A stretch of 12,783 nucleotides of DNA from Bacteroidales bacterium (GTDB taxonomy: Bacteria > Bacteroidota > Bacteroidia > Bacteroidales > VadinHA17), in NCBI GenBank assembly GCA_022615595.1, contig JAKEGI010000202.1, forward strand, positions 1 through 12,783, in the 5' to 3' direction. The notes beneath the pieces are model-generated. The model had not been told where the DNA came from, searched no databases, and worked only from the letters and a program-made list of their open reading frames with translations. The stretch's first letter is position 1. Every line of letters begins with the position of its first letter. Positions 6,476 through 12,783 of this stretch are shown piece after piece. A program made the translations under genes and the position numbers.

Positions 6476-7042
6476 ATGGCTACAACAGCAGACTTCAGAA
6501 ACGGGATGGTGATTGAATACAACAATGATCTATATACCATCGTTCAGTTTCAACATGTTAAACCTGGCAAAGGTCCGGCTTTCGTGCGTACGAAGCTCAA
6601 AAACGTAACAACGGGCAAGGTGCTTGAGAATACATTCAATTCGGGGGTGAAGGTCAATGTGGCGCGTGTTGAACGCCGGCCTCATCAGTACCTCTACAAT
6701 GACGACATGGGATATCATCTCATGCACCAGGAGACATTCGAGCAGATAAGTGTTCCGGAATCAATGATAGAAAACAGTGACCTTCTCAAGGAGGGTGTGA
6801 CTGTTGAGGTGGTTGTTCATGCCGACACGGAGAACGTTCTTCTTGTCGACCTTCCAATGAACGTGGTAATGGAGGTAACATACTCAGAACCCGGTCTCAG
6901 GGGCGACACTGCGACCAACACCCTCAAGCCGGCAACGGTAGAGTCGGGTGCAACAATCATGGTACCTCTCTTTGTCAATACCGGAGATAAGATACGCATC
7001 GATACGCGTGACCGCTCCTATATTGAAAGAGTCAAGGGCTGA
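6476..7042 (+). CDS. efp: Elongation factor P
   Basis: EF-P enters the ribosomal E site and helps peptide bond formation at consecutive prolines. The 188-residue protein has three beta-domains: a KOW-like N-domain (about 1-62), an OB domain (about 65-127) and a C-terminal OB domain (about 130-186) with the signature region [23 protein letters not shown]. The tip of domain I reads KPGKGPAF with Lys32 in the position modified in other bacteria (Lys34 of E. coli). The motif PGKGP, with proline two residues after the lysine, is the form described in Actinobacteria whose EF-P works without lysine modification. No modification enzyme gene (epmA/epmB type) is in the window. The ATG at 6476 follows a T-run without a Shine-Dalgarno. 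Confidence 0.97.
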   Translation: MATTADFRNGMVIEYNNDLYTIVQFQHVKPGKGPAFVRTKLKNVTTGKVLENTFNSGVKVNVARVERRPHQYLYNDDMGYHLMHQETFEQISVPESMIENSDLLKEGVTVEVVVHADTENVLLVDLPMNVVMEVTYSEPGLRGDTATNTLKPATVESGATIMVPLFVNTGDKIRIDTRDRSYIERVKG

Positions 7043-7052
7043 GACACATATC

Positions 7053-8279
7053 ATGAACGAGAGCAGGCTTCCGAAAGACAGACTTAAAATGTCGAAGTTC
7101 AAGCTCGACGCTCTGCTCGATATTACTCTTTCAATCAATGCCAACCTTCCGACAGGTGAACTCCTGAAGAAGTACGAGTCAATCCTGCGTGATGATCTTG
7201 GAATAGGGAAGATCCTTCTTTTCAAGCACAGTGAAAAGTGGGAGGTTTTGCTGAACTCAGGCTTTCCTGATTCATTACAGAAAACACTAAACGTCGAGCG
7301 TGACCTTCTCAGGTTTGAAGAGATCACCACCGCGGTTCCTGAACAGCCTTTTAAGGCAGTCGACGTAATCATACCCGTATTCAACAATAACATTCCCGTT
7401 GCCTACGTGCTTATAGGTGATTTAGATGAGGAGGGTGAGGGTATGAGCCCCGTGGTTAAACACCTGAATTTTATTCAGACCATCTCCAGCATCATCGTCG
7501 TTGCCATTGAAAACCTGAGGCTCTTCAACGAGAGCCTGAAGCAGGAGGCTATGAAGCGGGAGCTTGAGCTGGCAGCCCGCATGCAGACCATGCTCATTCC
7601 TGATAACAAGAAGCTTCAGGCTGACAACAGGATAAGCGTCCAGGGATTCTATAACCCCCATTATGAGGTCGGAGGTGACTATTATGACTTCCTCACTCTT
7701 TCAGAAGATGTTTCAGGATTTTGCATGGCAGACGTATCGGGCAAGGGGATATCAGCCGCGTTGCTGATGTCAAACTTCCAGGCCAGCCTCAGGGTACTCT
7801 TCACCGCTGAGGTAGACCTTGAGGATCTGCTCCGCAGACTGAACAGCGTGGTTGTTGTAAATTCATCCGGAGAACGTTTCATCACACTGTTCATTGCCAG
7901 GTTTAACCACACCACCCGCAGGCTTGAGTATGTGAATGCCGCCCATAACCCTCCGGTATTGATAGACCTGCAGTCGCTCACCCCGACACTGCTGAACCAG
8001 TCATGCGTGGGTGTCGGCATGCTTGACGAGATGCCTTCTGTGGGAAAGGAGTATATCACCATCACCCATCCTTCCAAGATCGTCTGTTACACTGACGGAC
8101 TTTCGGAACTGAAAGATGAGAACGGAAATGACCTTGGCGCAACACCTGTTATCACACACTTTACCAATCGGGGTACCGCAGGTGATAACCTGATGGCGCT
8201 CATTGAAGATCTCGATATAAACACCAGCAATCCGAGACTCTTCGACGATGTGTCGATACTGGCAGTTGAGATACACTAA
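7053..8279 (+). CDS. PP2C/SpoIIE-type serine phosphatase with N-terminal sensor-like region
   Basis: This 408-residue cytosolic protein has a GAF-like N-terminal region (about 15-157), a linker helix ending ELELAARMQTMLIP (170-183) and a SpoIIE/PP2C domain (about 190-408). Metal-binding motifs are intact: GGDYYDF (Asp209), MADVSGKGISAALLM (Asp227), NAAHNPP, VCYTDGLSE (Asp348) and FDDVSIL (Asp399). The linker matches the switch-helix region by which RsbU/SiaA-type phosphatases are coupled to sensor domains. It should dephosphorylate a Ser/Thr-phosphorylated STAS-like or anti-sigma-antagonist protein. The SiaC-like protein at 199-582 is a candidate substrate. The frame runs open upstream into efp, but the ATG at 7053 (10 nt after efp) is the likely start; a second in-frame ATG at 7089 is possible. 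Its stop overlaps the convergent gene by 4 nt. Confidence 0.92.
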   Translation: MNESRLPKDRLKMSKFKLDALLDITLSINANLPTGELLKKYESILRDDLGIGKILLFKHSEKWEVLLNSGFPDSLQKTLNVERDLLRFEEITTAVPEQPFKAVDVIIPVFNNNIPVAYVLIGDLDEEGEGMSPVVKHLNFIQTISSIIVVAIENLRLFNESLKQEAMKRELELAARMQTMLIPDNKKLQADNRISVQGFYNPHYEVGGDYYDFLTLSEDVSGFCMADVSGKGISAALLMSNFQASLRVLFTAEVDLEDLLRRLNSVVVVNSSGERFITLFIARFNHTTRRLEYVNAAHNPPVLIDLQSLTPTLLNQSCVGVGMLDEMPSVGKEYITITHPSKIVCYTDGLSELKDENGNDLGATPVITHFTNRGTAGDNLMALIEDLDINTSNPRLFDDVSILAVEIH

Positions 8280-9652
8280 CTCTGTTCTTCGCCCGGCGTA
8301 AGCTTCCGTTTTCTCTTCAGATCAAGCGCCACCAGCATCGCAATGAAACCCCACCACAGTGCGGCTATCTTGTCGCTGTCAAGGAAGCTGTTCATCATTG
8401 CATGGATCACATAAGTCAAGACACCAGTCAGGAGAGCAAGGGCAAAAAAGGCGTCTGCAGTGCGTTTTTCGCTGTACCATACCCTTATGCCTGTCACCAC
8501 GGCAAACAGAGTGATCAGCATGAAGAGCAATGCACCGGGCAGACCCGACTCGCTCAGGGCACCGAGATATTCACTGTGAGCGTTTCCCGCATCGCCGAAG
8601 TCAGTGCTTATTATCGTTCTGTCGGCAGCCTCCTGGAAGGGGCCGTAGTTGAACTGGTAAGTCCCCGGACCCCAGCCTGCCACAGGTTTCTCAGCAAACA
8701 TCTTCAGGGCCGATTTCCACCTGTTGATGCGCTCCAGGTTTGACTGGTCGGTAGAAATGTTTGACGATGAGCGCAGATGCTGCGCAAGGTCAGCTGACGA
8801 ATCTTCAGTGGTGCTGTCCATCCTCTCCCAGATCCATCCCGCTGACAAAACCGTTGCGATCATAAGTACCACTGCAACAGATGAGAGAATCCTTGGTGGC
8901 AGGCGAAGCCAGAGTATCAGTGCGGCAGCAACGGCAGCAATGAGGCTCACCCAGGCAGCACGGCTGTATGAGAAGATAAACCCGGCAATGAATAAAAGTA
9001 TCAGTGCTGAAAACACCATCCTGAGACCAGGGCCTGTGGCTTTGCGGAACAGCATGACAATCAGCGGGGGCAGAAGGAACGCCATCGAAGCCCCGAATGA
9101 GGTATGATCCCTGTAGAACGGGTAGCATGCCGAGTGGGCGAACTGCTGGTTAAGAAGACCGACGCTGCCCACCCTGATGAGAAAGAAGACGACAACCACA
9201 GAAAGGCCTGCCGAATAGGCTGTGATGTATTTGCGGCTGAAGGCATCGCTGCTGAAAAGCTGTGCAGCAATCAGGTAGAACCCTGCAATATACCAGAGGC
9301 GGTATGCCAGTGTCTTGAATGAGACACCCGGCATGGTCGATGTAAGCGAGGTCAGCACTGTCCATAACAGCCACAGGGCCACAACAACTGTCACCGGGTG
9401 GCGGAGCAGCCGCGGATTGAATTCGCGGGTGACAACAAGCTTGAAGATCGTGATGAGAAGCATCATTGCCAGGACCGGTTCCGTGGGAACTGACAGGTCA
9501 AAGGCTGTGGCTTCGTACAGGTAGCTGATCTGTATAGAGAGGGGCGTGAGAAAGAGAGTAAGCAGCAACAGTCTCTCAAGCGAGAGCAGAGCCAGCAAAA
9601 CCACGGCCAGCGCTGCAGGTATCATCCATATCAGTGATTCAATGCCGATCAT
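8276..9652 (-). CDS. O-antigen ligase/polymerase family membrane protein (Wzy/WaaL type)
   Basis: A 458-residue polytopic inner-membrane protein with about ten or more hydrophobic helices. The large periplasmic loop carries the usual landmarks: the FSYSRAAW motif before the loop, RINRWKSALKMFAEKP, GWGPGTYQFNYGPF, and then GNAHSEYLGALSESGLPG, in which the histidine is the residue implicated in ligase/polymerase catalysis in this family. It may polymerise or ligate repeat units of a surface polysaccharide. Family members cannot be divided into Wzy and WaaL from sequence alone. A GTG at 9655 could also be the start; the ATG at 9652 overlaps the preceding Wzz-like gene by 14 nt, suggesting coupled translation. 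Its TAG stop overlaps the convergent phosphatase stop. Confidence 0.88.
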   Translation of the reverse strand: MIGIESLIWMIPAALAVVLLALLSLERLLLLTLFLTPLSIQISYLYEATAFDLSVPTEPVLAMMLLITIFKLVVTREFNPRLLRHPVTVVVALWLLWTVLTSLTSTMPGVSFKTLAYRLWYIAGFYLIAAQLFSSDAFSRKYITAYSAGLSVVVVFFLIRVGSVGLLNQQFAHSACYPFYRDHTSFGASMAFLLPPLIVMLFRKATGPGLRMVFSALILLFIAGFIFSYSRAAWVSLIAAVAAALILWLRLPPRILSSVAVVLMIATVLSAGWIWERMDSTTEDSSADLAQHLRSSSNISTDQSNLERINRWKSALKMFAEKPVAGWGPGTYQFNYGPFQEAADRTIISTDFGDAGNAHSEYLGALSESGLPGALLFMLITLFAVVTGIRVWYSEKRTADAFFALALLTGVLTYVIHAMMNSFLDSDKIAALWWGFIAMLVALDLKRKRKLTPGEEQS

Positions 9653-10526
9653 CACTCCGCTGCAGCTTCACTCCCCCGGCCACAAAGAGTATGAGTGCTG
9701 CCAGCACAAGCGCTGAGGCCGTGCTCACAATGACCATGATGCTTCTGCGGGGATAGGCCTTTTTCTCTGCCACTACTGCCCGGTCAACCACCAAGGTATA
9801 AGGCATGTTCTGCTGGCTCAGTGCCAGAGCCTCAAGGTAGCGCCCCCGTATCAGCCCCAGGAATTCCGTCTCAGTCTCAAGAGTGGAATAAATCCTGAGT
9901 GATGCTGGGCCCTCTTCCATCCTGAGAGAATCTTCATACTGTCTCACAAGCTCAAGCTGCAGGTCATAGCTCCTTCCCAGTTCGCTCAGCATGCCCGAGG
10001 CAGCATTGCGCTGCAGCTTGTTGAAAATGGTATCAGCCCTGGCAGCAATATCATTGGCCATTGCACAGGCCAGCTCCCTGTCACGGTCCCTTACACTTAT
10101 CAGGACCGAACCGAAGGTGGTCCTGGATGAACGTATATACTTGTCCATCTTCTCCTCAATAAGAGTATTCGGATACTTGTGTGACGGTTTGATCCCGTAG
10201 TGACCGGCAAGGTCATACCTCTCCTTCAGATAATCTCTTACCTGCTCGCTGCGGATAACCTGGAGCAGTTTCTCGGTGGCGTCATCATCTCCGAAAAGGG
10301 CAGCCTCTGAAGAGGCATCGCCCAGCATAGTGCGCACCTCGGTGATGTTAGACGAAGGATAGAGTATCACTTCAGACTCAAAGAGCGGCTTTATCAGCAA
10401 AGAGATACCCGCAGAAAGCAGGGCAGCAGCAAAGCCTGTTATCACGAAGACTCCGAAGTGCCTGATGACGAAATTGACCAGGTCAGTTGAGTCAGGTTTG
10501 AATTCCGCTCTGATATTTTTCATCAT
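9639..10526 (-). CDS. Wzz-like polysaccharide co-polymerase/chain-length determinant
   Basis: A 295-residue inner-membrane protein with the two-helix Wzz layout: TM1 at about 24-46, then SEVILYPSS at the start of a large periplasmic region. A helical stretch (about 150-235) follows, and TM2 at about 262-284 is preceded by VAEKKAYPRR, the conserved proline-rich segment before the second helix. No Walker A/B sites or C-terminal tyrosine-kinase domain are present, so it is not a fused BY-kinase. Such proteins set the length or export of polymer made by Wzy-type enzymes, matching the gene directly downstream. It starts 11 nt after tyrS and is preceded by a purine-rich GAAGAAAAG. Two adjacent ATGs at 10526 and 10523 are possible starts. 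Confidence 0.85.
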   Translation of the reverse strand: MMKNIRAEFKPDSTDLVNFVIRHFGVFVITGFAAALLSAGISLLIKPLFESEVILYPSSNITEVRTMLGDASSEAALFGDDDATEKLLQVIRSEQVRDYLKERYDLAGHYGIKPSHKYPNTLIEEKMDKYIRSSRTTFGSVLISVRDRDRELACAMANDIAARADTIFNKLQRNAASGMLSELGRSYDLQLELVRQYEDSLRMEEGPASLRIYSTLETETEFLGLIRGRYLEALALSQQNMPYTLVVDRAVVAEKKAYPRRSIMVIVSTASALVLAALILFVAGGVKLQRSDDRH

Positions 10527-10537
10527 CTTTTCTTCAA

Positions 10538-11836
10538 TTATGCTCCTGTCACCCTGACGAGGAAATAGCTTCTCTTTCCTTTCTGGATGAGCAGATATTT
10601 GTTATTCAGAAGTTTGTCAGCCGTTATCATCATGTCGGCATTTTCAGCCTTCTCCTTGTTAAGACTCACTCCCCCGCCCTGCACCAGCCGTCTCAACTCG
10701 CCCTTCGATTCTGCAATCTTCGTATGCACCGAGCACAGATCAGAGAAGCTGACTCCCTGTTCAAGTATGGCCACAGGCACGTCGAACATAGGTACCCCCT
10801 CAAAGACTGACAGGAAGGTAGCCTCGTCCATCTTACGGAGCTGATCAGTGGTTCCTTTGCCGAACAATATCTGTGACGCCTCCACTGCGGCATCATAATC
10901 CTCGCGCGAGTGAGCCATGACTGTCACCTCCTCTGCAAGACGCTTCTGGAGAATACGAAGATGGGGCTCCGCCCTGTGCCTTGTCACCAGGTCATCGATC
11001 TCCTGCCTGTCAAGCATGGTAAATATCTTTATGAACTTCTCTGCGTCATCATCGGCCACGTTCAGCCAGAACTGGTAGAACTGGTAAACGGTCGTCTTTG
11101 AAGTATCAAGCCAGACATTGCCCGTCTCGGTCTTCCCGAACTTCTGCCCGTCGCTCTTGGTTATCAGCGGGCAGGTCATGGCATATGCCTCCCCGCCTCT
11201 TTTTCTCCTGATGAGCTCTGTTCCCGTCACGATGTTTCCCCACTGGTCAGATCCGCCCATCTGCAGCCTGCATCCGTGCCTGTCGAAGAGAAAAAGAAAA
11301 TCGGTACCCTGAACCAGCTGGTACGAGAACTCCGTGAATGACATCCCCTGTCCGGTGTCCGAGTCTATCCTCTTCCTGACCGAGTCTTTGGCCATCATGT
11401 AGTTGACCGTGATGTGTTTTCCTATCTCCCTGATGAATTCAAGGAATGAGTATTCCTTCATCCAGTCGTAGTTATTCACCATTATTGCCCTGTTGGGGGC
11501 GGAGGAGTTGAAGTCGAGGAATTTTTCAAACTGCCTCTTCATCCCCTCCTGGTTGAGACGGAGGGTCTCTTCGCTAAGGAGGTTTCTCTCCTCCGATTTA
11601 CCTGAAGGATCGCCTATCATTCCGGTGGCACCGCCAATGAGGACGATTGGGGTGTGTCCGGCATTCTGAAAATGCCTGAGCATCATTACTTGCACGAGGT
11701 GGCCTATATGAAGCGAGTCAGCGGTTGGGTCAAATCCCACATATGCTGAACTCTTTTCTTTCAGCAACAATTCCTCTGTCCCGGGCATGATGTCATGTAT
11801 CATTCCCCGCCATCTCAGCTCTTCAACAAAATTCAT
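10538..11836 (-). CDS. tyrS: Tyrosyl-tRNA synthetase
   Basis: This class Ic synthetase charges tRNA-Tyr with tyrosine in the cytosol. The 432-residue protein from [11 protein letters not shown] has the HIGH motif at 43-46, GSDQWG at 195-200 and the KMSKS-equivalent KFGKT at 232-236. A C-terminal S4 RNA-binding domain covers about 365-430 ([15 protein letters not shown], then [13 protein letters not shown]). The size is usual for bacterial TyrS. An ATG one codon earlier (11839) and a TTG at 11845 are also in frame; the family N-terminus favours 11836. A -7 box lies in the 44-nt gap after cvpA. Two polysaccharide genes follow directly, so synthetase and polysaccharide genes share a transcript. 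Confidence 0.97.
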   Translation of the reverse strand: MNFVEELRWRGMIHDIMPGTEELLLKEKSSAYVGFDPTADSLHIGHLVQVMMLRHFQNAGHTPIVLIGGATGMIGDPSGKSEERNLLSEETLRLNQEGMKRQFEKFLDFNSSAPNRAIMVNNYDWMKEYSFLEFIREIGKHITVNYMMAKDSVRKRIDSDTGQGMSFTEFSYQLVQGTDFLFLFDRHGCRLQMGGSDQWGNIVTGTELIRRKRGGEAYAMTCPLITKSDGQKFGKTETGNVWLDTSKTTVYQFYQFWLNVADDDAEKFIKIFTMLDRQEIDDLVTRHRAEPHLRILQKRLAEEVTVMAHSREDYDAAVEASQILFGKGTTDQLRKMDEATFLSVFEGVPMFDVPVAILEQGVSFSDLCSVHTKIAESKGELRRLVQGGGVSLNKEKAENADMMITADKLLNNKYLLIQKGKRSYFLVRVTGA

Positions 11837-11862
11837 CATCAGCAACCTGAGTTTAAGTGTCG

Positions 11863-11870
11863 CAAAGATA
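11863..11870 (-). promoter_or_regulatory. Bacteroidota -7 box for tyrS
   Basis: The minus strand reads TATCTTTG, an exact match to TAnnTTTG, 26 nt upstream of the tyrS ATG and just past the cvpA stop codon. Upstream sequence has no clear TTTG at -33. It would allow tyrS and the two polysaccharide genes to be transcribed independently of cvpA. Confidence 0.5.
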
Positions 11871-11880
11871 TCAAAACAGC

Positions 11881-12417
11881 TCAGATGGTCACATCGGACG
11901 GCTTCTTTTTATGGCGGTTGAAGCTGTCAATAAGATCTCCCCCCTCCACTATCGGGAAGATGGCCGGCACAAGGTCGGCAATCGGATTATAGAGAACTGA
12001 TCCGGAGATTGTGGCTGAGGGCAGGAAGTGCCTCTTCTGGTCAATGGTATTCAGGAAAACAAAGAGCACGCTCAGTATCAGGGCTGTCTTCAGCACTCCG
12101 AAGACGGCGCCGAGGCTCTTGACGATAAAGCCCAGCGAAACGGCCTTCATCAGCGAGTCGATTATCTTACCCAGAAGGTAAATGGCAATAACGATCATCG
12201 AGAAGGTGATGGCAAAGGCCACTATACCCGTCCAGGATGCCTGCATGTCAAACCATCCCGAGAGCTTGTCAGCCGTCCATCCTGAAAAGTGTATGGCTCC
12301 CCAGATACCCAGTACCAGGGCGGCCAGCCCGGCAATCTCTACTATCAGGCCATCAATAAAACCCTGTATCAGTCCGAATGCCAGCAGGGCAATTATGACA
12401 AAGTCGATCCAGTTCAT
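11881..12417 (-). CDS. CvpA-family membrane protein
   Basis: A 178-residue inner-membrane protein with the CvpA pattern: [25 protein letters not shown], a short loop with GIWGAIHFS, and further hydrophobic helices at about 60-85 and 100-125. A soluble tail contains [22 protein letters not shown] and a basic end. E. coli CvpA is needed for colicin V production and supports envelope homeostasis; its biochemical role remains unclear. Four membrane segments are predicted. It lies 44 nt before tyrS. The upstream region has no canonical -7 box but has heptad repeats. The family assignment rests on layout and characteristic segments. Confidence 0.87.
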   Translation of the reverse strand: MNWIDFVIIALLAFGLIQGFIDGLIVEIAGLAALVLGIWGAIHFSGWTADKLSGWFDMQASWTGIVAFAITFSMIVIAIYLLGKIIDSLMKAVSLGFIVKSLGAVFGVLKTALILSVLFVFLNTIDQKRHFLPSATISGSVLYNPIADLVPAIFPIVEGGDLIDSFNRHKKKPSDVTI

Positions 12418-12456
12418 TGGTCAGTTCGTTTTAGAGGATGAAGGTAGGAAAAGGGA

Positions 12457-12506
12457 AGGCAAGAGGCAATAGCCCGGGAGGCAGTAGGCAGCAGGCAGCA
12501 GGCAGT
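12457..12506. repeat. Imperfect 7-bp tandem repeat array (AGGCAGC type)
   Basis: Reading the plus strand: AGGCAAG, AGGCAAT, AGCCCGG, a single G, then AGGCAGT, AGGCAGC, AGGCAGC and AGGCAGT. Seven heptads thus share period 7 with drift at the last two positions. The array lies 40-89 nt upstream of the cvpA start. No protein-coding reading is credible. Confidence 0.85.
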
Positions 12507-12525
12507 AGTTGTAAACCATTGATTA

Positions 12526-12553
12526 ACTGAGGACTGCCGACTGAGGACTGAAA
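12526..12553. repeat. Second 7-bp tandem repeat array (ACTGAGG type)
   Basis: Four heptads on the plus strand: ACTGAGG, ACTGCCG, ACTGAGG, ACTGAAA. The unit differs from the first array but the period is the same. The two arrays are separated by 19 nt. Together they occupy much of the 248-nt intergenic region between cvpA and the divergent kinase gene. Confidence 0.8.
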
Positions 12554-12628
12554 TGTATCTCCGGGGCAGAGTATAATCGGCAGAAGATTAACGGGTAGAA
12601 ATTTCGCATAAGGAAGTGAACCAATGAC

Positions 12629-12636
12629 TAAATTTG
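12629..12636 (+). promoter_or_regulatory. -7 box for the FGGY kinase gene
   Basis: TAAATTTG is an exact match to TAnnTTTG, 29 nt upstream of the ATG at 12666. A weak TTTC lies 23 nt further upstream. An AAAAAGGA Shine-Dalgarno-like stretch (12651-12658) ends 7 nt before the start codon, stronger than at most genes in this window. Confidence 0.5.
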
Positions 12637-12665
12637 AATTGTTATATGGGAAAAAGGATTGAATA

Positions 12666-12783
12666 ATGGATGTGATTGTCATTTTCGACGTTGGGAAGAG
12701 CAGCAAGAGGCTCCTCCTTTATGACTTCGGTCTTCATGTGGTGCATCATGAAGAGAAGCATTTCGATGACATTAATGATCCCG
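12666..12783 (+). CDS. FGGY-type carbohydrate kinase, N-terminal fragment
   Basis: Only the first 39 codons are in the window. The ATG at 12666 is preceded in frame by a TGA at 12660, so the start is well defined. The peptide opens VIVIFDVGKSSKRLLLYD and continues with an HHEEKHFDD segment. This is the first beta-hairpin of the FGGY/actin-fold sugar kinase family, with a D-x-G-K-[ST]-x-K motif as in Bacteroidota rhamnulokinase/fuculokinase relatives. It would phosphorylate a sugar such as a deoxyhexulose or pentulose; the substrate cannot be judged from this fragment. It carries a -7 box and Shine-Dalgarno of its own and diverges from cvpA. Confidence 0.72.
   Translation, partial: MDVIVIFDVGKSSKRLLLYDFGLHVVHHEEKHFDDINDP

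Noticed and set aside
6948..7052. Extended N-terminus of the phosphatase starting inside efp
   Set aside because: The frame is open, but those 35 residues overlap efp coding sequence; the ATG at 7053 gives normal 10-nt operon spacing.
8402..9107. Plus-strand open frames opposite the Wzy/WaaL-like gene
   Set aside because: The opposing frame encodes a coherent polytopic membrane protein with family motifs; these have none.
12431..12706. Minus-strand open frame across the cvpA-kinase intergenic region
   Set aside because: Its leucine/proline-rich part is simply the translation of the heptad repeats, and it overlaps the kinase start.

Overview
This 12.8 kb window looks like ordinary chromosome from a member of the Bacteroidota, probably a Bacteroidales-like or Marinilabiliales-like lineage. 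Several lines support this. Promoter-like sites match the Bacteroidota -7 consensus TAnnTTTG, at 173-180, 624-631, 2155-2162, 11863-11870 and 12629-12636. Shine-Dalgarno sequences are weak or missing at most starts. The SiaC/DUF1987, DUF3108, TolC/adaptor and CvpA/TyrS proteins all have a Bacteroidota flavour. No rRNA, CRISPR array, transposase, phage gene or integrase is visible.

Left part (1-2114, minus strand). Reading along transcription, a class II fructose-bisphosphate aldolase ends in a clear intrinsic terminator. It is followed by a small ribbon-helix-helix-like protein, a SiaC-type (DUF1987) regulatory phosphoprotein with its own promoter and a hairpin leader, and tRNA-Gln(TTG) with its own promoter and terminator.

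Middle part (2282-8279, plus strand). Six tightly spaced genes (gaps of 3-20 nt) form one apparent operon: TolC-family outer-membrane channel, periplasmic adaptor, tsaB (tRNA t6A synthesis), a secreted DUF3108 protein, efp (elongation factor P) and a PP2C/SpoIIE-type phosphatase with an N-terminal sensor-like region. The operon thus joins export, tRNA modification, polyproline translation and protein phosphatase signalling. Its last gene overlaps the stop codon of the convergent operon by 4 nt, with no terminator between them.

Right part (12417-8276, minus strand). cvpA is followed by tyrS (with its own -7 box), a Wzz-like chain-length/polysaccharide co-polymerase protein and an O-antigen ligase/polymerase (Wzy/WaaL) membrane protein. 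Past cvpA is a 248-nt divergent intergenic region with two imperfect 7-bp tandem repeat arrays. The first 39 codons of an FGGY-type carbohydrate kinase then run off the window on the plus strand.

The most thought-provoking features are a SiaC-type phosphoprotein (Thr68 retained) and a SiaA/RsbU-type phosphatase in the same neighbourhood without a visible kinase, an EF-P with the PGKGP loop linked to function without lysine modification, the two heptad repeat arrays, and a leader hairpin at the predicted mRNA 5' end of the siaC-like gene. I did not find convincing evidence of an entirely new multi-gene system.
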